Part shown: one piece after another, positions 1-8,211 of the stretch
Layout: each line of letters starts with the position of its first letter
How positions within the stretch are numbered: the first letter of the stretch is position 1
Assembly: GCA_910592005.1 (NCBI GenBank)
Contig: CAJVPP010003983.1
Coordinates: forward strand, 1-10,355
Length of the DNA: 10,355 nt
DNA from: Funneliformis mosseae
Lineage: Eukaryota > Glomeromycota > Glomeromycetes > Glomerales > Glomeraceae
Direction of reading: 5' to 3'
Translations under genes and position numbers: made by a program
The notes under the pieces: generated by a model
Databases searched by the model: none
What the model was told of the DNA's origin: nothing
Seen by the model: the letters and a program-made list of their open reading frames with translations, nothing else

Positions 1-1105
1 TATTATTTCATCTACTATGCTATTTTTCAGAAAATATTATTGATGCAAACAATGTTTGAAATCTTTTTATACAATATATTTCATTATTTTAACGTAATTG
101 ACGATGAATAATCAATCGTATTTCCTTTTCTTCCCTTTAGAGTCTTGAATTTAATCTATAAATTTTATATTGCTAGAGGTGTTTTACGTCAGATGACATC
201 ATAATCTTGTGAGTAGTGTAAAATTTTTTTAAAAATTTGATAATTCTGTAATTTAGGGCCAGAATTGGTCAATATTTGGTAATTAAATCTAAGTTTTTTT
301 GAAAAGCATCTGATTACTTTTTGAATTCCGATTATTCAAATGAAAAAGGTTAAAAATTATATCAAATATCAAAATGATTTAAATGATATCGATTATTATT
401 TTTTTTTTTTTAAAAAAAAAGTTTTATTTAAATGAACAAATCAAAAATCAATTTCAATATTATAAGCAAACGTACCATAGATCCAATGGAAACAATTCTA
501 GGAGAAACTCGTTGGCGTTTTGTCATAGTTTAATTGGTATGTTATTACAAAAATAAATGAGATTGAGAAAAAATTTTTTTCGCTATTATTATATAGCCCC
601 GCATTTTTAAAATTATTGTTTATCATCATATGTACTTCTATCACGGATCACGAATTAATATTTATTTTATTATTATATATTTTATTTTTTATTTATTTTT
701 TTTTTTTTAAATTTCTTAAAATTTAATTTCAAATGTGTAGTTTTTTCTTTTAAAACAAAAAATGAGTGTAAAAATAAATTGCATGTTCTAATGGAAATTT
801 CGAAATAGAAATTTATAAATCAATTTTTTTCTCACATTTTCTTTAAACAATTAATAAATATTAAATTTAAATACAATTTACGGTTTCTTTATATAAAGTC
901 GTCTATTAATATTGATAAAACAATATTTGTCGATGGAACAACAACTTTAAAAAAAAGGAATTGGTTGAAGAAAATTATTTGGGTTATAATGAGTAACTGT
1001 GTCAATAAATACATACTACTTATTCTTATAATTATTTTATTATAATTAATAATTACAAGAAACGAGATCAGAGTATTCTGTATATATTTCTTTATCGAGG
1101 GCTTC
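1..1105. other. Non-coding region 3' of the subtilase gene
   Basis: I see no supportable gene here. The sequence is very AT-rich with many poly-T and poly-A runs, including a T-run followed directly by an A-run near 397-420 that could fold back. The only frames are short and low-complexity. The right end, close to the protease stop codon, should contain that gene's 3' UTR. A CRE-like word TTACGTCA lies at 184-191, followed by TGACATCA at 194-201. It is far from any gene I can assign, so I give it no function. Confidence 0.6.
1036..1041 (-). terminator. Candidate poly(A) signal of the subtilase gene
   Basis: On the minus strand these bases read AATAAA, about 65 nt downstream of the protease TAA stop (1106-1108). 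That spacing suits a fungal 3' UTR. The hexamer is common by chance in DNA this AT-rich, so only its position supports it. Confidence 0.3.
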
Positions 1106-1631
1106 TTAAATGGCAAAAGCCGGCCTCTCAACTCTAAATTTGGGACTAATCCAAGATTCATAATCCTCCTCGTTATTACTAGCACCAAAACTTTTTAAAG
1201 CCTTAATCCTAATAAAGTATTCTCCATTAGAAGCAAGTGTACCTGTATCGTTTAGATCATAAATTATTCCATTCCATGAAACTATATTATTCGATTTTTC
1301 TATCGGATTTTTTACAATTTTAATTCCACTAAATTCTTTAACCCATCCTAAAAACTCTTGATTTGCGTCAAGTATTTCGGTAAAAATCATTTGTGTCGGA
1401 GTTGCAAGATATAGATGCACGGATGGTTGATCAATTAGTAATTTAATACTTATGTTAAAAGAAAATGATTTAATTGCATCATCATTTGTGATGAAATTGT
1501 CAGTCAAATCAGCAAGTTTAGGAAATTCAGGTGTTTGAAATAATGGAAGTGACTTTGCATCATCAGCCAATCCAGCTATATAAAAATGGATAAAAGTAAA
1601 AGGATTATTATTAAATATTGAGTAATGATTT

Positions 1632-1675
<44 letters not shown>

Positions 1676-4309
1676 ACATACCATAAGGAACGGTCATTGC
1701 AAGCATCTTCTCATCCAAAGGAGTTATTACTACCCACCCACTATAAAACCAATGTCCATCTTTAGGTAGCTCATTTGGTGGGGCAAAATTTATGGAAATT
1801 TCAACGCTAGATCGAGGTGGTACGATAATTTGATCATCATCAAACTGAACTTTAGCATGTTGACGTGTAAAAAATTCCAACTCATTAAATTTACTACTAA
1901 GTGTTTTATTATATCCATCAACACTTGGGGCTGGCAAATGCGACAATATATATTTCATCTCTCTTCTACCACCATTGTAAACAGTTAATTTGTGATATCC
2001 ATTAAAATGGACAGTGTCATTCAAATTAATTTTTGGTGGGTAAACAAAACTGGTTGCTATCATTGTATTAAAAGCGTCAATAAGTCCAGCGCCTTGATGA
2101 AGTACCGAAGCTAATAATCTATCACGATTTTCAAGAGGGACGGCATAATTCATGAATGCGGTTTTTAATTGTTCGGGAGACTTTGCTTTTCCGAACATTT
2201 CAAAATATAATGCTGCTACGCCTGTCATATACGGTGCAGCTAGACTTGTACCACTATTTATCGTATAAGTACCTATATTAACCGGAAAAGCCGAAAGAAT
2301 TGATCCTCCAGGTGCGCAAACCTCGGGCTATTAAAAAAAACGTTCATAATTGGTAAGTTCATTACATTCACTGATTTAAAAATTCATCTCAGTTGATAAT
2401 TCCATTACCTTGATATCAAACTCTTGAGATAAACCCCAACTAGAAAATACAGAAGGAGTTACAGCAAATGGATGGTATTCCATGTATCCGTAATTATTAG
2501 AAAAATCTAATTCTAAATTTGGGTTTCTTTCAAGATATTCAATTAAGATATCGGTTTGTTTTGAAGTAATCTGCGCTCCGTATTCCGTTGGTAAATATGA
2601 TATTTGTCGGTATTGAAGTACAACAGTAAGCTTACTAACGGATACTAATACGGCGAGTGGCTTTATTTTAGCAAGCTACAAAAATGAATTTTTTTTTAAA
2701 ATCATGCATTTATAATTACATATTCAAAGGAAAATTTTTGTTTATAAAAAAAAACTTACAATAACTGTTGATTCTGGGCATTTCAATACAGTTCTAATGT
2801 CAACTATAATTACTGTATTATCAAATCCTTTATAATCATTCAAACATTTATCCATTGGAAACAACTTAACTTTAGCACTTTTAAAAGGAAACGCTAATGC
2901 ATCATTCGTAGCATAATCTATTATAAGATATATCATTTTTAATTCAGCTTTAAAGAAATAACAAAAATAAAATAAAATAAAAATTTAAACATATATACTT
3001 ACTAATAACAAAATTTGGATTCTTCGGATCAAATGCTTTAAAATTCAAGACTTTATTTGTCTCGAATGAACCAACACCAATAGAACTTTGAGCCGTCGCT
3101 GGCAAACTACTAGTGAATATACCATCTGAACCGCTATTCCCGTTTGCTACTATGAAGATCATTCCTTTATATTTAGTCAGTTCGTTGACCAAAGTTGCAA
3201 GCATGTTACTATTGTTACCATCAATTCCCTGCACAAATTGTAAAAAAAAAAAATAATAAATTGACGTGACGTTTTTTTTAAAAGTAGTTAAAATAATTAT
3301 TTACTCACCAAAGACATATTTATGATGTCCATTCCATCATCGGCAGCCTTAATAATAGCTTTCATTATCAGAATCTCTTCAGCATCTTTTGCGCATGCGT
3401 TATTATCACATTCTGAGCAAGAGTATATTCTATATGCTCCAAAGGTAACGTCGGGTGCTACACCTACGAATCCAGGTCCGTCGTCCTTTCCCCCAATAAT
3501 TGCTGATACAGCAGTCCCATGTCCCTGACAATTATCGTATGGATCATCATTGTTATCAATAAAATTATACCCATATGCTACTCTGCATCCGGGTCCATAA
3601 CATCCTCCAAGAGCAGGATGGGTATAATCAACGCCTAATAATTGTAAGAAAGTCGTTCGTTAACAATTTATTTCTTTTGATTTGCACCTTAATGGTATGA
3701 AAGAACATAAATTACCAGTATCGATGACTCCGATTTTAACACCTTTTCCTGATAATTTTAATTTCTCATGAACTTTTTTAACGCCGGTAACTTCATGAAC
3801 AGAATTGATATCATTATTTGGAGCAATTAAGATCGATTCATTATAAACTTCGTCACGTTTATTGAATTTTTGATTATTAAAGTCGATTCGTTTAATTCGT
3901 TTATACATTTTCTGAAATGCGAAAAAAATTACTTATTATTAAGACATAAAACGATTAAAAGATACCGAACGAACATTATTCTTACCACCGGTTCAACACT
4001 TTCAACGTGCTCAATTTCAGAGATACTCTTTACATGTCGTTCATCAATTTCAATGCTAATTCCATTTGAATATCGTTTGAATACATCTTTAATTTTGACA
4101 TGGATTCCACGTTTATTTAATTCTTTATGAAAATTAGCATGTTGATCTTCAATATGTTCAATAGATGAAGTGAAATATGAAGCGGTAAATTTAACATAAT
4201 AAGTATTTGCACGAACTTGATTGTTTATTTTGGCAAAAGTCCGATCGAAAAAAAAAACAAGAAACGTAAAGTTAATAATAATAAATTGTATGTTTATTCG
4301 GATTTTCAT
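1106..4309 (-). CDS. Secreted subtilisin-like serine protease (family S8), 8 exons, 880 aa
   Basis: Exons on the minus strand, in transcript order: 4309-3986, 3911-3716, 3634-3309, 3228-3003, 2947-2760, 2675-2409, 2327-1682, 1575-1106. All seven introns are GT..AG (74, 81, 80, 55, 84, 81 and 106 nt), and the joined frame is open to TAA at 1106-1108. The start ATG has A at -3 and an in-frame TAA at 4334-4336. The predicted protein is a secreted endopeptidase made as a zymogen. Residues 1-26 are a signal peptide ending TFA. Residues about 30-108 are an I9-type propeptide that would inhibit the enzyme and assist folding. The catalytic Asp is D172 in GVIDTG, the His is H212 in GHGTAV, the oxyanion Asn is N313 in GNSG, and the Ser is S537 in SGTSLAAPY. 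A PA-like insertion lies between about 345 and 490. KPEVCAPGG and QGAGLIDAF (about 587-595) are typical late core motifs. Residues about 605-880 look like Fn3-like beta domains. No C-terminal membrane anchor is seen. The closest layout I know is the fungal minor extracellular protease (Vpr-like) group. The family call is firm; substrate and target are unknown. Confidence 0.93.
1576..1681 (-). other. Intron 7 of the subtilase gene, expanded by poly-T
   Basis: The donor GTATGT starts at 1681 and the acceptor ATATAG ends at 1576. Splicing joins TATG to CT, giving Val-Pro-Tyr-Ala-Gly-Leu, which matches a motif common at this point in related fungal proteases. At 106 nt it is the longest intron of the gene. 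Without the 39-base homopolymer it would be 67 nt, in line with the others. Confidence 0.85.
1635..1673. repeat. 39-bp poly(A)/poly(T) homopolymer
   Basis: This is an uninterrupted run of 39 A on the plus strand (T on the transcribed sense strand of the protease). It lies inside intron 7, a few bases after the 5' splice site. Its length is likely to vary between isolates or nuclei and to be error-prone in sequencing. It could be a slippage product or the poly(A) tail of an old retro-insertion; no retroelement body is visible beside it. Confidence 0.95.
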
Positions 4310-4500
4310 TTTGGAGGCTTTAACGATAAACAGTTAAATACATTACATTTTTATATCAACAGCGTATGCAGCAGATCAAATAGATGTTAAGTTCTATATA
4401 GAATATCACTGCATATAATAAATCCATTTAAATGTACTTTTTCGGCAAAATTTGAATGGTGTACCGATCTGCAAAATCTACTTATTGTGTAATTAGTAAA
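4310..4500 (-). promoter_or_regulatory. Upstream region of the subtilase gene, with TATA candidate
   Basis: On the minus strand 4355-4348 reads TATAAAAA, about 40 nt before the start codon and the best TATA-like word near it. Further up are two similar plus-strand blocks: TGTAC (4433-4437) followed by CGGCAAAAT (4443-4451), and TGTAC (4460-4464) followed by GCAAAAT (4471-4477). The 10-mer TCGGCAAAAT (4442-4451) also occurs upstream of the kelch gene (8143-8152). These could be regulatory sites; this is inference from repetition only. Confidence 0.25.
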
Positions 4501-6480
4501 TGATCATCAAAACAATTCATATTAGGAAAAAAAAATATTCGAGCTTTTAAAAAAATCTTCCTTTGCTAATAGATTAGTATTTCAGTTTAGGATTCTTAAA
4601 TCCTAAATTCCAAATCTCGATTTTTTAAAATCTTAATTCTAGAGTATAGAGTAACACATATTCTCCTTCCTAGTGAATTGAGCTTTTATAAATAGAAAAC
4701 AAATTCAGTTTTATATAACCTTAATAATCAATATTGATTAAAAAAAAAATATTCTGATTTTTTTATAAAGATAATATCCTAATTTCCTTTCTAATAATTT
4801 TTTTAAATATAAATTTTTCCTGTATGAAGAATGATTCTGTCTTTTTACAAAGATATATAAAATAAATAAATCTTTTTAAGTTGCATTATTCTATTATTAT
4901 ATACTCATTTAACCTTTTTAAATTCTTTTATTTCAATTATATAAATATTTTAAATCTTGGAATTAACGAGAATAGTTAATTAATCTGTATAATAAAAAAC
5001 AATTTTTTAAAAAGTTTTTTAATTTTCTAACTTTTAAAAAAAAATTTAATAAAAAAATAAAAATCATTTCTTCTAAATTGAGTATATTTCATTATATTCA
5101 TAATCTTAATAAAATATTAATATGAAAATATATTATTAGAGAAATTATTATATTATAACAAATATTAACTTTTATGAATAAAGTCATTTATTCTTATAAA
5201 AACTTTTTTTAATTCAGATAGATAAAGATAATATTAGAAATATAGCTCATTTAAAAGGAAAATTTATAGCTTATTTAAATTAGTATATAGTACATCTATA
5301 TTATTTATTTTTTTATAAAATTAATATACTATGATCAAATATATATGTAATATTTCTTTTATCTTTACTGTTTATAAAATACAAGGTTTAATACTATTAG
5401 AAGTCTCTCTTATTTTAGTTTTTATTATTTATTTTAATCAGTTAATCTTATATTATACCTAATAAATATTCAATTTGAAATAATATTGAAATTTTTATCT
5501 TGATTCATCAGTCTTCAAAATAGACTAAGAAATAATTCAAGAGTATTAGAGACTTTATAAATTCCTCACAAACTAATCCTCATAATCTTTAACTTATACT
5601 TACATCTTTTAAAATAAAAAGATACAAATTTATATTACAAAAATAAATTAATTTATTTTCCTATAATACATATTTTTTTTGCAAAAAAAGATTAAAATTT
5701 CAATTATTAAGTTTAAATTTTAAGTTTAAATTTTAAACTTCTTTAAGTATACTAGAGTTAAAACATAAAATGCATTCAGAAAAAAATTTGTTTTGAGATA
5801 TATAAAGATAGTTCTTTTTAAATGTATTTAAATGTATATGATCAGAATTAATTTTTACTTCTATGTGCCAATTTGACAAATACTACTAATAATTGCAATA
5901 ACTTTTTCAGTCAAAAATTATTATATGACTAATAAATTGTTACATATGAATTTATTTATTAACTAAATAAAGTTTCAATAATACTTCATTAAAGTATCCC
6001 TTTATATATATTTTTAAAGTAAATAAATATGATTTATGTAGTAAAAATAATATTTGATATTCTGCATATTTATCTATTATTTATTTTAGTTTATTTTCTT
6101 ATTTAAATATGTTCAGAATAATATTCTCTATTTTTTAAATATAAAATATAAAGTGAAGTAAATTCTTTTTTTTTTTTTCTTAATATTATAGCCTTTCTTA
6201 TCCTAACCAATCGGCGATTACAGAAATAATAATATTATTTAAATAAATATTTTATTTGAGATACCAAATTTGATCTTTAATACTATATAATGAATGTAAA
6301 ATAAAGTAAACTGAATTATTATTAAACATTGACCTTAATTTATAATAATTTTGAATTTCATCATCATAATCATAAATATTAAATTGCTTTATTACATTTC
6401 AGTTGAATCTTAATCTAAACATTATTTTCATTATTATTTTCTTTTATAATACCTTTAATTTAATTGATTTATAAAATCGT
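4500..6480. other. AT-rich intergenic spacer, no gene seen
   Basis: Stops are dense in all six frames and there is no protein-like stretch of useful length. Composition is extremely AT-rich with many A/T runs. One short patch at 6186-6218, preceded by an acceptor-like TTATAG, is less AT-rich and contains CCAATCGGCGATTACAG, but it is too short to call. A 13-bp tandem duplication at 5708-5733 ends in a perfect short palindrome. I see no tRNA or other RNA gene. Confidence 0.6.
5708..5740. repeat. 13-bp tandem duplication with adjoining palindrome
   Basis: TAAGTTTAAATTT occurs twice in a row (5708-5720 and 5721-5733). The second copy runs into a palindrome, AAGTTTAAA-T-TTTAAACTT (5722-5740). It is short and made of A/T-rich words, so it may be only a slippage product. 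Confidence 0.7.
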
Positions 6481-6502
6481 TATTAATATTATTAATAACT
6501 AG

Positions 6503-6846
6503 GAAACGGAAACCGATATTAAATCCGGAACGATCCATTTATCTAGATTTTTGTGTAATTGCAAAGGCCAATCAGCATCGGCTATTGATTTACAGTTTTT
6601 TTTTTATTGAAATTCAATAATTCCTGATGTATTATTAAAAGAAGCTTCAAATGTTAGTAAATATAAATAATATCTTAAATTTATTATTAATATTAACCAA
6701 AAAATCATATGCAAAATTAATGATTTTTATATTTTATTAGTAATATAATTATATAATTAAATCTTTTCTAGAAATTAGGAGATGGAATCGATTCTAATAA
6801 ATTCGAATTAATCGAAAATCGAAATCTATATTTGGACGTAAAATGA
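6503..6846. pseudogene. Coding-like remnants (strand unresolved)
   Basis: This patch is less AT-rich than its surroundings (16 of 40 bases G/C at 6501-6540) and reads protein-like on both strands. Plus strand: after an acceptor-like CTAG, a frame runs from 6503 through residues such as SGTIHLSRFLCNC and SASAIDLQ, then hits TGA after a T-run. A following frame contains IPDVLLKEASNV. It could splice from 6656 to 6779 (GTAAAT..TTAG) into a frame rich in charged residues that ends NLYLDVK and TGA at 6844-6846. Minus strand: a frame with FNNTSGIIEFQ meets an in-frame TAA beside a 10-A run, then continues with DADWPLQLHKNLDKW to TAG at 6501-6499. Either reading is broken by a stop. I do not recognise the family. 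The best guess is a decayed gene or a mobile-element fragment. Confidence 0.35.
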
Positions 6847-6858
6847 CATATAAAACTC

Positions 6859-6879
6859 AGCACATAGCACATAGCACAT
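6859..6879. repeat. Three tandem AGCACAT heptamers
   Basis: AGCACAT is repeated three times without interruption. About 35 bp later GGAAGTT is duplicated (6913-6926). Both are short local duplications in non-coding DNA, probably from replication slippage. Confidence 0.85.
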
Positions 6880-7100
6880 TACAATTATTAAAAGTGTCTA
6901 ACTATATGGAGTGGAAGTTGGAAGTTGAATTAGATGTTTAGTAACAAAATATGTGAAAGAGTATTTAAATTTTGAACATGTATATTTGTCAATAAATTTT
7001 ACAAACAAATTATTAAAAATATTAACCATAAAATTGTATAAATGATATGAGTATTAATAGAAAAATTGATTTTCGCGATAAATTATTATCATTAAACTAG

Positions 7101-7144
7101 CATTTTATCCAGACGATTCCCCAGGTTTCGCTAACGTGAAATAG
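7101..7144 (+). pseudogene. Short coding-like fragment after an acceptor-like site
   Basis: An acceptor-like AACTAG (7095-7100) is followed by an open stretch reading FYPDDSPGFANVK and TAG at 7142-7144. The patch is less AT-rich than both flanks and could be a last-exon remnant. The opposite strand also reads plausibly (for example FHVSETWGIVW), so strand and origin are uncertain. It is far too short to name. Confidence 0.2.
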
Positions 7145-7235
7145 ATGTTGGAATCTTAATTTTTTAAATGTTTTAGCATATCTATAACAAAGAAAATATA
7201 AAATAAATAATACAATTTATTGATAAATAATCCAA

Positions 7236-7271
7236 CCCTAACTTTAATCCTAATCCTAATCTTAATGCTAA
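7236..7271. repeat. Degenerate telomere-like hexamer array
   Basis: Six consecutive hexamers in exact register read CCCTAA, CTTTAA, TCCTAA, TCCTAA, TCTTAA and TGCTAA. All end in TAA and differ from CCCTAA, the common fungal telomere unit (TTAGGG on the other strand), by one or two bases. It resembles a decayed interstitial telomeric repeat. It is short, and simple pyrimidine/TAA repeats could also give this pattern. Confidence 0.6.
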
Positions 7272-7275
7272 CTAA

Positions 7276-7740
7276 TCATTAGTGTTTTATTATTTTATTT
7301 CAATTTTTGATGATAAATTTTATTTTATTTTTATTATTTTTATTAATTTAAATTTTTAAATTCATTTATTATTATTATTATTTCTTGTAATTAATTTATT
7401 TATATTCGGTTTTCTTAATTTTGTATTTTTTATTTTATTATTTTTCTATTAATTTCTATTTTTTTGTTTTAATTTTTCGTTTAATATTTTTAATTTAGAT
7501 AATTTTTATATCCGCGAATTTTATTTTTTATAATTGCGGGTTTAAAATTTTTTATACCGTTAATTTCTTTAATATTTTATTATTATTTTCGGATTTATTC
7601 TTTTTTTAATTCTAGACACTGCGATTTTTTAAATTTTAATATTCTTTAATTTAGTTTTAAATACCCGTGATTTTTTTTTTAAATTTTTTTTTTTTTATAA
7701 TCGCGGTTTCTCATATTTAACGTTTTTTTATATTTTTAAA
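7276..7740. other. Strongly T-skewed non-coding tract
   Basis: The plus strand is about two-thirds T (40 of 60 bases at 7321-7380, 41 of 60 at 7441-7500). G and C are rare and sit mostly in small clusters such as CCGCGAA, TTGCGGGTTT and ATCGCGG. No coding frame is credible. Such strand asymmetry can mark an old transposon interior or UTR-like sequence, but I cannot assign it. Confidence 0.6.
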
Positions 7741-7788
7741 TTGGCATATATAAAGTATATCCCCTATTTTTTTAATTTATTTAGGGTG

Positions 7789-7850
7789 TTCTCAAGATTA
7801 ATCGAAAATCGTCGAATCTTGAGAAACGATAATCGCGATTAAGTCGTTTC
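7789..7850. repeat. Two nested inverted repeats (possible transposon end)
   Basis: First pair: TTCTCAAGATT (7789-7799) and its exact reverse complement AATCTTGAGAA (7815-7825), with a 15-bp loop. The second pair overlaps it: GAAACGA (7823-7829) and TCGTTTC (7844-7850), enclosing the self-complementary AATCGCGATT (7831-7840). These arms contain G/C, so they are less likely to be chance than the A/T palindromes elsewhere. The structure resembles the subterminal hairpins of small non-autonomous DNA transposons, but could also be a structured RNA or protein-binding region. Confidence 0.6.
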
Positions 7851-7947
7851 TAAAATATCGAAATCGATTCCAATCCTTAATAGTAATATCTCAATTAATC
7901 TTTTTGGTATTTTAAGTTAATTTGTTATTTGCTTTTAGAAATATCAT

Positions 7948-8030
7948 GTTTAATTAAACCCGCACCCGGCCGTTGCTTGTCTTTATTCTACATAACCAAA
8001 ATGGGAATGAATGTGGCTTTTGCCAGGTCT
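7948..8030. other. GC-rich island with a palindrome at its left edge
   Basis: The palindrome GTTTAATTAAAC (7948-7959) is followed directly by CCCGCACCCGGCCG. Bases 7961-8030 hold 33 G/C out of 70, the highest in the intergenic DNA. Short frames on both strands are open across it (plus strand to TAA at 8037-8039), but none is long enough to call a gene. It may be a mobile-element remnant or a piece of a decayed exon. Confidence 0.4.
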
Positions 8031-8139
8031 TTGAATTAATTTATTTAATTAATGATTTCAGACTAGGCTAACTTATGTATCATGCCAATCTTTGATTTAC
8101 TGTTTTAGAATAATCTAGATATTGATTTTTATTTATATG

Positions 8140-8160
8140 TGATCGGCAAAATGATCGACA
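8140..8160 (+). promoter_or_regulatory. Direct repeat upstream of the kelch gene
   Basis: TGATCGGCA (8140-8148) and TGATCGACA (8152-8160) are 9-bp repeats with one mismatch. They are spaced 12 bp start to start and end 51 bp before the ATG. The spacing, close to one helical turn, and the position could suit a factor-binding site. The first copy overlaps the 10-mer TCGGCAAAAT that is also found upstream of the subtilase gene. Confidence 0.25.
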
Positions 8161-8211
8161 GTTTGATATAAGAATGTTCGGTTCAAAATTTTCTGTCCTT
8201 GTTTTTAAAAA

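Noticed and set aside
889..1188. Minus-strand open frame overlapping the end of the protease gene
   Set aside because: It overlaps the last protease exon in another frame and is mostly Ile, Leu, Asn and Phe from A/T-rich codons.
1576..1684. Phe-rich start of a protein reading through the poly-T run
   Set aside because: The poly-Phe comes from the 39-T homopolymer, which lies inside an intron; splicing from 1682 to 1575 restores the expected protease motif.
3322..3528. Plus-strand open frame opposite protease exon 3
   Set aside because: It is antisense to the catalytic His exon, whose minus-strand reading has clear subtilisin motifs.
3870..4130. Plus-strand open frame opposite protease exons 1-2
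   Set aside because: Antisense shadow of the propeptide-coding exons, and it crosses intron 1.
6795..6815. TTCGAAT resembling a tRNA T-loop (B box)
   Set aside because: No A box, anticodon arm or acceptor stem can be paired around it.
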